Assembly (NCBI GenBank): GCA_011605715.1
Contig: JAAOZO010000067.1
Span: forward strand, 1 to 10,538
Source of the DNA: Nitrososphaerota archaeon
Lineage (GTDB): Archaea; Thermoproteota; EX4484-205; JAAOZO01
Direction of reading: 5' to 3'
DNA: 10,538 bases
Position numbers and translations under genes: made by a program. The notes beneath the pieces were generated by a model that saw only the letters and a program-made list of their open reading frames with translations, was not told the origin of the DNA and did no database searches. This document shows positions 1-6,329 of the stretch, one piece after another. The number at the start of each line of letters is the position of its first letter. The first letter of the stretch is position 1.

Positions 1-53
1 GATAAATCAATTTCAATAAGCAACACCTTTTTACTAAATGTACATTTGTAACA

Positions 54-62
54 TTTAAATAA
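54..62 (+). promoter_or_regulatory. TATA-like box of the ceramidase-fold gene
   Basis: The A/T octamer tttaaata is centred about 34 bases before the ATG at 92. With the usual archaeal spacing of about 25 bases from TATA box to transcription start, the leader would be under 10 bases. No Shine-Dalgarno sequence precedes the ATG, which fits a near-leaderless mRNA. Confidence 0.6.
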
Positions 63-91
63 TCAAGTAAGAGCATAAGAGTATTAGAAAC

Positions 92-1273
92 ATGAATAAA
101 TTTATCGCAGGAGCAGCTAAAAGAGATGTTACTCCAGAAGTTGGAGTTCAGTTAGGAGGCTATTTTAATCGAACATTACCTTCTATTGGTGTGCATGACA
201 AACTATTTTCAAGAGCAGTATACTTATCCGATGATGAAGAACAAATTATGATTATAGGTAACGATCAGCTTTGTCTGTCTAACGTCGTTACAGAGGGGTA
301 TCTGGACGAAATTAGAAGAAATATTGAAGCAAAAACAAGAATAAAGCAAGATAACATAATAATTTTCTCAACACATACTCATGGTGCTCCTGATTCTCTT
401 GGAATTTTTGGATATAGTGAAAAAAATAAGAAATATTTTCAGAGACTTCAATCTGAAATTGTTGAGGTTGCTATTGAGGCTTACTTAAAGAGAAAAGAAG
501 CAAAAATATTTTGGGCTAAAGGAAGTTCAAAAATTGGTATAAATAGACGAAATCCTATTAGTGGACCTACAGATGAAGAGCTAGTAACAATAAAAATATC
601 TTCCATATACAATAATACTGTGGCCCTACTTATAAACTATGCTTGCCATGGGGTTGTCCTTGGTCCAGATAACTTGCTGATTACTGCAGACTGGATTGGA
701 TACCTCGAAAATAACCTTGAAAAGAAGTATGAAACTACTACTATGTTCTTACCTGGAGCTTCAGGAAACATAAATCCTAGAACTAACGACACTCTAGAGA
801 AAATAAGAAATGGAAAAGACGTATATGACAGAACTGGAGGGACATTTGAAGAGATGGAAAGGTTTGGAACTATTGCAGTTGAAGATGTGCAAAAAATACT
901 AAGCAAAGCAACACAAATTCAGGAACCTAAAATAGAAAATAAGGTTGAACGTGTAAAAGTGAAAATAGAAAATAAAACCATTTCTAACATGATAGGAAAA
1001 AACGAAGTAATAACAAGAGTATCTGCCACGAGAGTTGGGAATATAGTTATAGTTGGACTTCCTGGAGAAGCGTTTGTTGAATATGGGCTTAAGCTAAAAT
1101 CTTTTACAAGGTATGTCGTTGTTCCCTTAACCTTAGCAAACGACTATATAGGATACTTACCAACGGAAGAGGCCTTCAGAGAAGGAGGTTATGAACCAAG
1201 TGTTTCAGTAGGATTAGAAGGGACTGGGGATATAATTAGTGCTGCAGAAAAATTAGTAAAAAGTTTCGTATAA
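92..1273 (+). CDS. Neutral/alkaline ceramidase-fold metal hydrolase, catalytic domain only
   Basis: This 393-residue protein has the hallmarks of the neutral/alkaline non-lysosomal ceramidase N-terminal domain (amidohydrolases that cleave the N-acyl bond of ceramides). Visible are AGAAKRDVTPEVGV (6-19), GVHDKLFSRA (33-42), THTHG (94-98), NRRNP (151-155), ACHGVVLG (184-191), ASGNINPR (223-230), GLPGE (322-326) and NDYIGYLPT (350-358). By family analogy the zinc ligands would be His95, His186, Glu326 and a Tyr near 352. Animal and Pseudomonas enzymes add a C-terminal beta-sandwich and a signal peptide; both are missing, so this should be a cytoplasmic single-domain enzyme. The GDVSP motif holding the proposed Ser nucleophile of true ceramidases reads GNINP here. 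Archaea generally lack sphingolipids, so the substrate is unknown and ceramidase should be read as a fold name. The gene is monocistronic, with its own TATA box and a convergent downstream neighbour. Confidence 0.82.
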   Translation: MNKFIAGAAKRDVTPEVGVQLGGYFNRTLPSIGVHDKLFSRAVYLSDDEEQIMIIGNDQLCLSNVVTEGYLDEIRRNIEAKTRIKQDNIIIFSTHTHGAPDSLGIFGYSEKNKKYFQRLQSEIVEVAIEAYLKRKEAKIFWAKGSSKIGINRRNPISGPTDEELVTIKISSIYNNTVALLINYACHGVVLGPDNLLITADWIGYLENNLEKKYETTTMFLPGASGNINPRTNDTLEKIRNGKDVYDRTGGTFEEMERFGTIAVEDVQKILSKATQIQEPKIENKVERVKVKIENKTISNMIGKNEVITRVSATRVGNIVIVGLPGEAFVEYGLKLKSFTRYVVVPLTLANDYIGYLPTEEAFREGGYEPSVSVGLEGTGDIISAAEKLVKSFV

Positions 1274-1276
1274 AGC

Positions 1277-1284
1277 TTTTCTTA
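1277..1284 (+). terminator. Weak pyrimidine-rich terminator candidate
   Basis: The tract ttttctt lies a few bases after the stop codon of the ceramidase-fold gene, at the start of an 84-base convergent spacer. Archaeal termination often needs only a T-rich stretch. This one is short, so the call is weak. I saw no matching T-tract for the permease on the opposite strand. Confidence 0.25.
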
Positions 1285-1357
1285 CTATAGTTGTGGCTCT
1301 TAGTTTGATCATTTAATAATGTTGTAAAGTTTGACTTAGAATATACGTTTACTGATT

Positions 1358-2971
1358 TTACTCAGGAGGTATTTCCTTGAATGCAAGCGTTATATCTATA
1401 CCCTCTCTTGCTCTATACCACTTTATGAAGTAGTAAATTAGAAAACCACTTGTGTAAGCAGATATAGTTAAGATTACAGCTATTCCAATTCCATAGAATG
1501 CACCTGGTAAACTGAAAGCAGCGGCCGAAGCAAGGATTAAGCTAAAGACCATCATCCACGCACCAGCGATGCTTACCAATGGAATGCCAAGAATCTTAGT
1601 TTTAAGGCTAGATGGTAATTGGTCAAAGTATGACTTCTTTAAGAATGGAAGAAGAACTGCAGATAAACCAGTTAAAGCAAACGCTATTGGAAATGCTATT
1701 GAGAAGTTGACCATAGCAGCCATGGGACCCCAAACCCAATATGCTAAGTTGTACACTTCAATAACTAAGGCTGTCACAATTAACGCGTTTATTGGGCTAT
1801 TAAATCGTTCGTTGACTTCAGCAAGCTTAGAAGGAAATAATCTATCAAAAGCTACAGCAAAGAAAGCTCGGCTATAGATTAAAAAGTAAATTGGTAAGAA
1901 CATAAAATTCCAAATCATTAAAGAAATGCTTACGAATAAAACGAAGATTGGGTTTTGAACAATTGAAACAAGTAAGAACAATCCAGTAGGCGGAATTGAC
2001 AACGGATAATATGACGGAGCATTAAAGTAAAGGTATTGAAATGCGCCTATGAAGTCATAACCGAACGTATTTTGAGCTAAAAAGCTTGTAAAAGCTGAAA
2101 ACAGTGCAGTTCCAAAAAGAGAAAAAAGCATAATAGTTGGTAGCGTCTTTCTAAAGTTTCTAACTTCGCCTCCAACATAAACCATGTTCCAAAATCCAGT
2201 GTATGACACCCAGGCGATTGCTAAACCAGCCATTAAATTTTGTACGAAGACATCACCAACTGGAGAGTAGCCGTTCTGCTTTGCAAGCTTTATTATCGTA
2301 CTGTAGTCTACACCTTCGGGAAGATACGCTTTTAAGTTAGATGAAAAAATAGAATTGTTTGAAACAAGAAGTGAGCCTAAGCATATCAATAGACCTAAAG
2401 TACTTACTATGAATAAAATTTTCATTGTTTTTCTGTAAACTCTAGTTCCAAAAACAGTTATCAAAAAAGCAAGTATTATGAATCCAGTACTTAGTATTGG
2501 ACCAACAGGTATTGTAGAAACAGTCTTGCTTAGCTCTAGAAAAGTATTACTCTTAAAAATTACGCCAAGAACTGCAAGAGTAGTTGAAAGACCACTCCAA
2601 CTTAAACTAAACGCAAATCCGCCAATTCCGGTTGTTTGATACAATAATGCAATCCAAACCCATACAAAACCAAATGCAGGACCAAGGACTCTACTTACGA
2701 ACACGTAGTCTCCACCAGACCTTGGCATCAACAAACCAAGAGTCAAGTAAACAAGAAGATAGCCAACAGCTGGAAGCAGACCAATAAACCATATTGCCAC
2801 CATGTTAGAACCTGGAAAAAGATAAGGTGCTTCAAATATACCTGAAGTTAGTATTCCTCCTAAATTGATTGCACTAAAAACGATAATCAAAACATCTAGG
2901 GCATCCAGGTCTCGCACTAAGCCTGTTGCTTCCCTTAAAAATATACTAGGTGCGCCTTCTTTCTCAGACAT
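1358..2971 (-). CDS. APC-superfamily amino acid permease
   Basis: This is a 537-residue polytopic membrane protein that probably couples uptake of amino acids or related amines to an ion gradient. A short charged N-terminus is followed by TM1 with the APC-like glycine-rich turn INLGGILTSGIF (35-46), about 12-14 hydrophobic segments in all, PRSGGDYVFVSR (83-94), GPAFGF (97-102) and GGEVRNFRKTLP (267-278), which are typical APC-family landmarks (AA_permease_2). The substrate cannot be assigned. The open frame continues 13 codons upstream to an ATG at 3010, but I place the start at the ATG at 2971. A TATA-like box on this strand (about 2991-3001) is centred 26 bases before 2971, so transcription should begin at or next to that ATG and would not include the upstream one. 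The frame also reads better from MSEKEGAPSIF. The gene stands alone on its strand. Confidence 0.88.
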   Translation of the reverse strand: MSEKEGAPSIFLREATGLVRDLDALDVLIIVFSAINLGGILTSGIFEAPYLFPGSNMVAIWFIGLLPAVGYLLVYLTLGLLMPRSGGDYVFVSRVLGPAFGFVWVWIALLYQTTGIGGFAFSLSWSGLSTTLAVLGVIFKSNTFLELSKTVSTIPVGPILSTGFIILAFLITVFGTRVYRKTMKILFIVSTLGLLICLGSLLVSNNSIFSSNLKAYLPEGVDYSTIIKLAKQNGYSPVGDVFVQNLMAGLAIAWVSYTGFWNMVYVGGEVRNFRKTLPTIMLFSLFGTALFSAFTSFLAQNTFGYDFIGAFQYLYFNAPSYYPLSIPPTGLFLLVSIVQNPIFVLFVSISLMIWNFMFLPIYFLIYSRAFFAVAFDRLFPSKLAEVNERFNSPINALIVTALVIEVYNLAYWVWGPMAAMVNFSIAFPIAFALTGLSAVLLPFLKKSYFDQLPSSLKTKILGIPLVSIAGAWMMVFSLILASAAAFSLPGAFYGIGIAVILTISAYTSGFLIYYFIKWYRAREGIDITLAFKEIPPE

Positions 2972-2990
2972 ACAGTCTTTTATGAAGAAG

Positions 2991-3001
2991 AAAAATATAA
3001 G
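2991..3001 (-). promoter_or_regulatory. TATA-like box giving a leaderless permease mRNA
   Basis: On the minus strand the sequence reads cttatattttt, with its core centred 26 bases before the ATG at 2971. This is the expected TATA-to-start spacing for a leaderless archaeal transcript. It lies inside the longest open frame and is the main reason for choosing the internal start. Confidence 0.65.
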
Positions 3002-3125
3002 TCTTTTCATCGCCGAAGATAATTTCTAATTTAATGGAGTACTTAATTGGTCTTATTTCTTAACGAAACTTTAGAAATACATACGAGAAATCAAGTTCTT
3101 ACAAAAATGTTAGCTTCTTTTAAAA

Positions 3126-3136
3126 AGTTAAATACT
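3126..3136 (+). promoter_or_regulatory. TATA-like box ahead of a tiny ORF or small RNA
   Basis: The element agttaaatact is followed by ATGs at 3151 and 3166. The ATG at 3166 lies about 35 bases from its centre, matching the spacing seen at 92 and 3301. It could drive the small ORF, a short non-coding RNA, or an extra long-leader transcript of the downstream operon. Confidence 0.35.
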
Positions 3137-3165
3137 TATGTCAAAGTTTTATGCTTCGAAGTAAA

Positions 3166-3255
3166 ATGAGGATAAAGCACTCACCTTTTCTGGTTTCAAA
3201 GATGTCGCTTAGGATAAAAATTGGGTTGAAAAAGATCTGTTCCAACAATTACTAA
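3166..3255 (+). CDS. Possible 29-residue basic peptide
   Basis: This is a very short frame. From the ATG at 3166 it would give 29 residues beginning MRIKHSPFLVSK and ending at TAA; an in-frame ATG at 3151 would add five. It carries seven Lys/Arg and one His against no Asp or Glu, so it would be strongly basic and could bind nucleic acid or membranes. I recognise no family. Support comes only from the promoter-like element placed about 35 bases before the start. There is no Shine-Dalgarno sequence. The next gene's TATA box begins 12 bases after the stop. The segment may equally be untranslated RNA or chance. Confidence 0.2.
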   Translation: MRIKHSPFLVSKMSLRIKIGLKKICSNNY

Positions 3256-3266
3256 AGAAGAAAAAA

Positions 3267-3275
3267 CTTAAATAG
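3267..3275 (+). promoter_or_regulatory. TATA-like box of the nucleotidyltransferase/phosphoesterase operon
   Basis: The element cttaaatag, preceded by an A-rich run that could serve as a BRE, is centred 30 bases before the ATG at 3301. This predicts a leader of only a few bases. There is no Shine-Dalgarno sequence before that ATG, consistent with near-leaderless initiation. Confidence 0.6.
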
Positions 3276-3300
3276 TTTTGGTAATCTTAACAAAGAAAAA

Positions 3301-4074
3301 ATGCAATTAAATACAAAAGAGAACATCTTTGAAGAGACAAGAAGAATTCTTTCAGCAGCAGAAGAAAGCAAAGTAAAACTCAAACTTATTGGAGGTTTGG
3401 GAGTGTGGTACCACTGCAAAGAATCTCCGCGAGCGCTTAAATTGCTAGAGAACAGAAAATACCCAGACATAGACGTAGTAGGGCATAAAAAGCAGGCTCT
3501 ACAAATAAAGAAATTGTTTATAGATCTTGGGTATACACCCAGAGTTAAGTTTAATGCAATTTATGGTGACCGGAGATTAATATTTAATGACTTAGAAAGA
3601 AAGAGAAGAGTAGACATATTCCTAGACGTATTTGAGATGTGCCATTCAATAAATTTAAAAGAAGCTATAGACTCTTCTCAAAGTATGGCACTAGATGTAA
3701 CTCACCTTCTAATGACAAAACTTCAAATAGTTGAGATTACAGAAAAAGATCTTTTAGACATAATTTGTTTGCTTTTGACCCATGAAGTTTCAGAAAGAGA
3801 TGATGAAGAAGTAATTTCGTTACGAAAAATGTGTGAGATTACTTCAAACGATTGGGGAATTTACAAAACGTTTACTATTACTTTAGAAAAGATCAAAGGC
3901 ATTTTACCAAGATATTTGTTAGAAGAAGAAGTAAGGTTTGTTAAAGAAAAAATAGAATTAATTTTGAACAAAATTGAATCTGAACCAAAGACAGTAAAAT
4001 GGAAACTAAGAGCACAGATTGGAGAAAGAGTTAGGTGGTACGAACTTCCTGAACCTGATGTAAAAATAGCCTAA
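3301..4074 (+). CDS. Nucleotidyltransferase-superfamily protein, function unknown
   Basis: This 257-residue soluble protein shows a minimal Pol-beta-type nucleotidyltransferase core. The sequence LIGGLGVWYHC (29-39) supplies the Gly-Gly motif, YPDIDVV (54-60) the paired metal-binding Asp56 and Asp58, and RVDIF (103-107) the third Asp at 105. A helical segment follows with TKLQIVEITEKDLLDI (139-154), resembling the K...KD..D motif of AbiEii-like and other stand-alone nucleotidyltransferase-fold proteins. The C-terminus has a distinctive block, KWKLRAQIGERVRWYELP (233-250), which I associate from memory with uncharacterised homologues in other prokaryotes. All catalytic Asp residues are present, so it is probably an active transferase of nucleotides to an unknown acceptor. 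It opens an operon: the phosphoesterase starts 13 bases after its stop. A type IV toxin role is possible by fold, but no AbiEi-like antitoxin is adjacent. Confidence 0.72.
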   Translation: MQLNTKENIFEETRRILSAAEESKVKLKLIGGLGVWYHCKESPRALKLLENRKYPDIDVVGHKKQALQIKKLFIDLGYTPRVKFNAIYGDRRLIFNDLERKRRVDIFLDVFEMCHSINLKEAIDSSQSMALDVTHLLMTKLQIVEITEKDLLDIICLLLTHEVSERDDEEVISLRKMCEITSNDWGIYKTFTITLEKIKGILPRYLLEEEVRFVKEKIELILNKIESEPKTVKWKLRAQIGERVRWYELPEPDVKIA

Positions 4075-4082
4075 AGGCGATC
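4074..4082 (+). promoter_or_regulatory. Ribosome binding site of the phosphoesterase gene
   Basis: The sequence aaggcgatc, five bases before the ATG at 4088, resembles the archaeal Shine-Dalgarno GGTGATC with one mismatch. It supports internal initiation within an operon, in contrast to the leaderless first gene. Confidence 0.45.
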
Positions 4083-4087
4083 AAACT

Positions 4088-5029
4088 ATGAGAATATTTT
4101 TTGTTTCTGATGTTCATGGTTCTGAAAGGTGTTTTAAAAAGTTTGTAAATGCAGCAAAATTTTACTCTGTTGATGTTCTCATCTTAGGTGGAGACCTTAC
4201 AGGAAAAGCAATTGTACCTGTAATAGAAAATAGAGACGGAACTTGGAATTATGAGTACTTCGGAGAAAAAAGAACAGTGCACAACAAACTTGAATTAGAA
4301 AATGCAATCAACTTTCTTTCTGACTTAGGATATTACCCTTACATAACTAACAAGGAAGAGACGATTGAGCTTCAAAATGACAAAAATAAGCTCAACGAGT
4401 TGTTTTTAAAACTCATGAAAGAAAGGTTAAGGCAGTGGGTAGTGCTTGCTGAAGAAAGGCTAAAGAGTACTAAAGTAAAGTGTTATATTTCTCCTGGAAA
4501 TGACGATCCACTAGGAGTAGAAGAAGTTATTAAAAATTCAGATGTTGTAATCAATCCTGAAGGAAGATTAGTTACATTAGGAAATTTTGAGATGATAACT
4601 TTAGGATATACAAACCCAACACCTTGGAAAAGTCCAAGAGAACTTGAAGAAGATGAACTAAGAAAAGTCTTAGAAAACCTTATCGATAAAATTCAGAAAC
4701 CAGAACAAGCCATTTTTAACTTTCATTGCCCGCCATATAACACAAAATTAGATGAATGTCCTATGCTTACGAAAGATTTAAAGCCAGTATTCTCCGGAGG
4801 TAGCCCAGTTTTACAACATGTTGGCTCAATATCAGTTCGAGAAGCAATAGAAAGGGTACAGCCAATGTTAGGTCTTCATGGCCATGTTCATGAAGCGAGG
4901 TCTATAGAAAAAATTGGGAGAACAATTTGTTTAAATCCAGGAAGTCAATATCTATCAGGAATTTTGAACGGAGCAATAATTCAGGTCGATGCGGGTAAAG
5001 TAAAAAATTATATGCTTACATCCGGCTAA
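4088..5029 (+). CDS. Calcineurin-like metallophosphoesterase, YfcE/MJ0936-like
   Basis: This 313-residue cytoplasmic protein carries the ordered dinuclear metal motifs of the family: DVHG (Asp8, His10), GGDLTGK (Asp36), GNDD (Asn138), a lone His in NFHCPP (His213) and GHVH (His266, His268). The following LNPGS (282-286) is characteristic of the YfcE/MJ0936/Vps29-like clade of phosphodiesterases. Two points are unusual. The third motif is GNDD rather than GNHE, so the usual catalytic His is absent there, as in other GN[CS]D-type members. In addition, about 100 residues separate the second and third motifs, including a charged, helical-looking insert (about 60-125), where small family members have far fewer; this could form a cap over the active site. 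At about 310 residues it is much longer than the 160-180 typical of MJ0936-type enzymes. It is co-transcribed with the nucleotidyltransferase-fold gene. The substrate is unknown. Confidence 0.85.
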   Translation: MRIFFVSDVHGSERCFKKFVNAAKFYSVDVLILGGDLTGKAIVPVIENRDGTWNYEYFGEKRTVHNKLELENAINFLSDLGYYPYITNKEETIELQNDKNKLNELFLKLMKERLRQWVVLAEERLKSTKVKCYISPGNDDPLGVEEVIKNSDVVINPEGRLVTLGNFEMITLGYTNPTPWKSPRELEEDELRKVLENLIDKIQKPEQAIFNFHCPPYNTKLDECPMLTKDLKPVFSGGSPVLQHVGSISVREAIERVQPMLGLHGHVHEARSIEKIGRTICLNPGSQYLSGILNGAIIQVDAGKVKNYMLTSG

Positions 5030-5066
5030 CTGAGAATATGAGACCATTAGATTTAAGCCAAACGAA

Positions 5067-5098
5067 TATTTAAATCAATGACGGAAAAACTTATAAGC
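5067..5098 (+). promoter_or_regulatory. Tandem TATA-like boxes of the kinase-fold gene
   Basis: Two elements lie in the 76-base gap after the phosphoesterase: tatttaaat (5067-5075) and cttataagc (5090-5098). The first is centred 35 bases before the ATG at 5106, the second 36 bases before the in-frame ATG at 5130. Either could be the working promoter. The second would start transcription downstream of the first ATG and so force use of the second. Confidence 0.5.
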
Positions 5099-5105
5099 TT
5101 TCTTA

Positions 5106-6191
5106 ATGGTTTCCTTTGCAATTTTACTGATGAGTCCTTTTTATAAGGTAAGAAGAAATGGGATACGCGCAAAATTTAAACTTAGAAAGGAAAAAAGAAG
5201 TGATTTAATTAGAAAACTTCAAATTTATTTAGATCAAGCCGGTATAGGGAATTTAGTCCTACCTGGTAATGTTGAAACTGTAGAACTAAACCTTCACATG
5301 AAGCAAGGACTGAGCAATAAAACTTATTTATTAGATATAAAAACAAAAACGCTAAGTAAAACATTCGTCCTGAAAGCATATAACACCAATGACAATAAGG
5401 CTTTAAGAGAATTTAGACTTCTAAATGTACTTAAGAGCAAGAACTTACCAGTTCCAGAAGCTTATTTGCTTGAAGAAAGCGGAAAGATCCTAGGCAAGCC
5501 TTTTATAATAATGGAAAAAATCAATAACACTCAACCGAAGGATGAACAACAACTGATCGATGCAGTAGCCTACTCACTTGTAAAAGTACACGAAGTGAAA
5601 CCAAGCGAACTTAAAAATATTTTAGAAGATAAAGGGAACTATCCTCAAAGAGAACTTGACGAGCTAAAAACTTTGGCAGTACTATCAACATTTCTAACAA
5701 TTGGTGCTTCTGCATCCTTTATGAAATACATAAAATACATAAGTTTTCTGAAACCAAGAGCTCCAAAGGGGAGAGCTTTTTTAGTTCATGGTGATTATGG
5801 ATTTGATAACATAATTTATAGCAATGGTAAGGCATACGTCATAGACTGGGAAAGTGCTGACATTGCTGAACCAACATTCGATGTTGCCTACATTTGCAAC
5901 TTTTTAGATTTCTATGAGCAAGTAAAAAGTGAAACTAAAGAGAAATTATCAGAAAAATTTATTGAATCCTATGAGAAATACGGTGGTACTTTAATAGAAC
6001 TAAATTTCTACAGAAAGTTAGCTGCTTTGAGACTTCTATTACTTTTAGATATACTTTCATCAAGAGGTTTGTTAACTACAATGATTAAGATCCAATTAGG
6101 ACTTAGAGAGCAAAAATTAAAGTCTTTAAAAGAATTTTTTATAGACAAGTTTAAGAGTTACCTTTTAACTGTTCTCGAAGAAAAATATTAG
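5106..6191 (+). CDS. APH/choline-kinase-like phosphotransferase
   Basis: This 361-residue protein has the kinase-like fold of the aminoglycoside phosphotransferase (APH) superfamily. Visible are a glycine-loop-like QGLSNKTYLL (67-76), the VAIK-type Lys in FVLK (Lys90), a likely pairing Glu in REF (Glu102), the hinge-like FIIMEKI (133-139), the catalytic loop LVHGDYGFDNII (226-237: His228, Asp230, Asn235) and the metal-binding IDWE (Asp247). All core catalytic residues are present, so an active small-molecule kinase is expected; the acceptor may be an alcohol, sugar or amino compound. An antibiotic-resistance role should not be inferred, because the superfamily is broad. There is a basic N-terminal extension of about 50 residues before the N-lobe. 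The start is uncertain: ATG 5106 (given) or ATG 5130, which gives 353 residues. It may be read through from the phosphoesterase operon as well as from its own promoter. Confidence 0.8.
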   Translation: MVSFAILLMSPFYKVRRNGIRAKFKLRKEKRSDLIRKLQIYLDQAGIGNLVLPGNVETVELNLHMKQGLSNKTYLLDIKTKTLSKTFVLKAYNTNDNKALREFRLLNVLKSKNLPVPEAYLLEESGKILGKPFIIMEKINNTQPKDEQQLIDAVAYSLVKVHEVKPSELKNILEDKGNYPQRELDELKTLAVLSTFLTIGASASFMKYIKYISFLKPRAPKGRAFLVHGDYGFDNIIYSNGKAYVIDWESADIAEPTFDVAYICNFLDFYEQVKSETKEKLSEKFIESYEKYGGTLIELNFYRKLAALRLLLLLDILSSRGLLTTMIKIQLGLREQKLKSLKEFFIDKFKSYLLTVLEEKY

Positions 6192-6192
6192 A

Positions 6193-6198
6193 TTTTTT
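6193..6198 (+). terminator. Poly-T terminator of the kinase-fold gene
   Basis: A run of six T begins two bases after the stop codon and is followed by further T-rich sequence (ataccttt). This suits intrinsic archaeal termination on a T-tract without a hairpin. A second T-rich block on the same strand follows at about 6279-6315. Confidence 0.45.
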
Positions 6199-6268
6199 AT
6201 ACCTTTCGTGAGACTTCCTTAATCAATACTGTCCAGATACAAGATTTCTTGGATGGAAGTGGAGTGGT

Positions 6269-6277
6269 CTTTATAAG
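6269..6277. promoter_or_regulatory. Orphan TATA-like element in the convergent spacer
   Basis: The near-palindromic ctttataag lies between two convergent genes and faces no ORF on either strand. If active on the minus strand it would make RNA antisense to the 3' end of the kinase-fold gene; on the plus strand, RNA antisense to the ABC NBD gene. It may be coincidental. Confidence 0.2.
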
Positions 6278-6315
6278 ATTTTATTTTGCGGCCTTTTCTT
6301 TTGCTAGTTTTCTTT

Positions 6316-6322
6316 AAAAAAA
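6316..6322 (-). terminator. Poly-T terminator of the ABC exporter operon
   Basis: On the minus strand a run of seven T follows the stop codon of the last exporter gene by about seven bases. This is a good archaeal T-tract terminator candidate and marks the end of the three-gene unit. Confidence 0.5.
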
Positions 6323-6329
6323 GCTTTAT

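Larger units (their letters stand above)
2972..3300. other. Divergent intergenic region with three promoter-like elements
   Basis: This stretch separates the permease from the nucleotidyltransferase-fold gene. It holds the permease TATA-like box (2991-3001, minus strand), a plus-strand TATA-like box near 3126-3136 with a tiny basic ORF behind it (3166-3255), and the TATA-like box of the next gene (3267-3275). I saw no tRNA, no strong hairpin, no C/D-box pattern and no repeat array in the remaining sequence. Confidence 0.6.

Noticed and set aside
637..906. Minus-strand open frame inside the ceramidase-fold gene
   Set aside because: It is fully antisense to conserved catalytic motifs, with no promoter and no recognisable protein.
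1569..1877. Plus-strand open frame inside the permease gene
   Set aside because: It is antisense to membrane helices of a clear APC permease and has no signal of its own.
3252..3470. Minus-strand open frame overlapping the start of the nucleotidyltransferase-fold gene
   Set aside because: It covers the conserved Gly-Gly motif region in antisense and has no family resemblance.
3301..4074. AbiEii-type toxin of a toxin-antitoxin pair
   Set aside because: The fold is compatible, but the neighbour is a metallophosphoesterase, not an AbiEi-like DNA-binding antitoxin. The distinctive C-terminal block does not match what I know of AbiEii.
5106..6191. Aminoglycoside resistance gene
   Set aside because: Only the kinase fold and catalytic loop match the APH superfamily; its members phosphorylate many substrates, and nothing here points to antibiotics.
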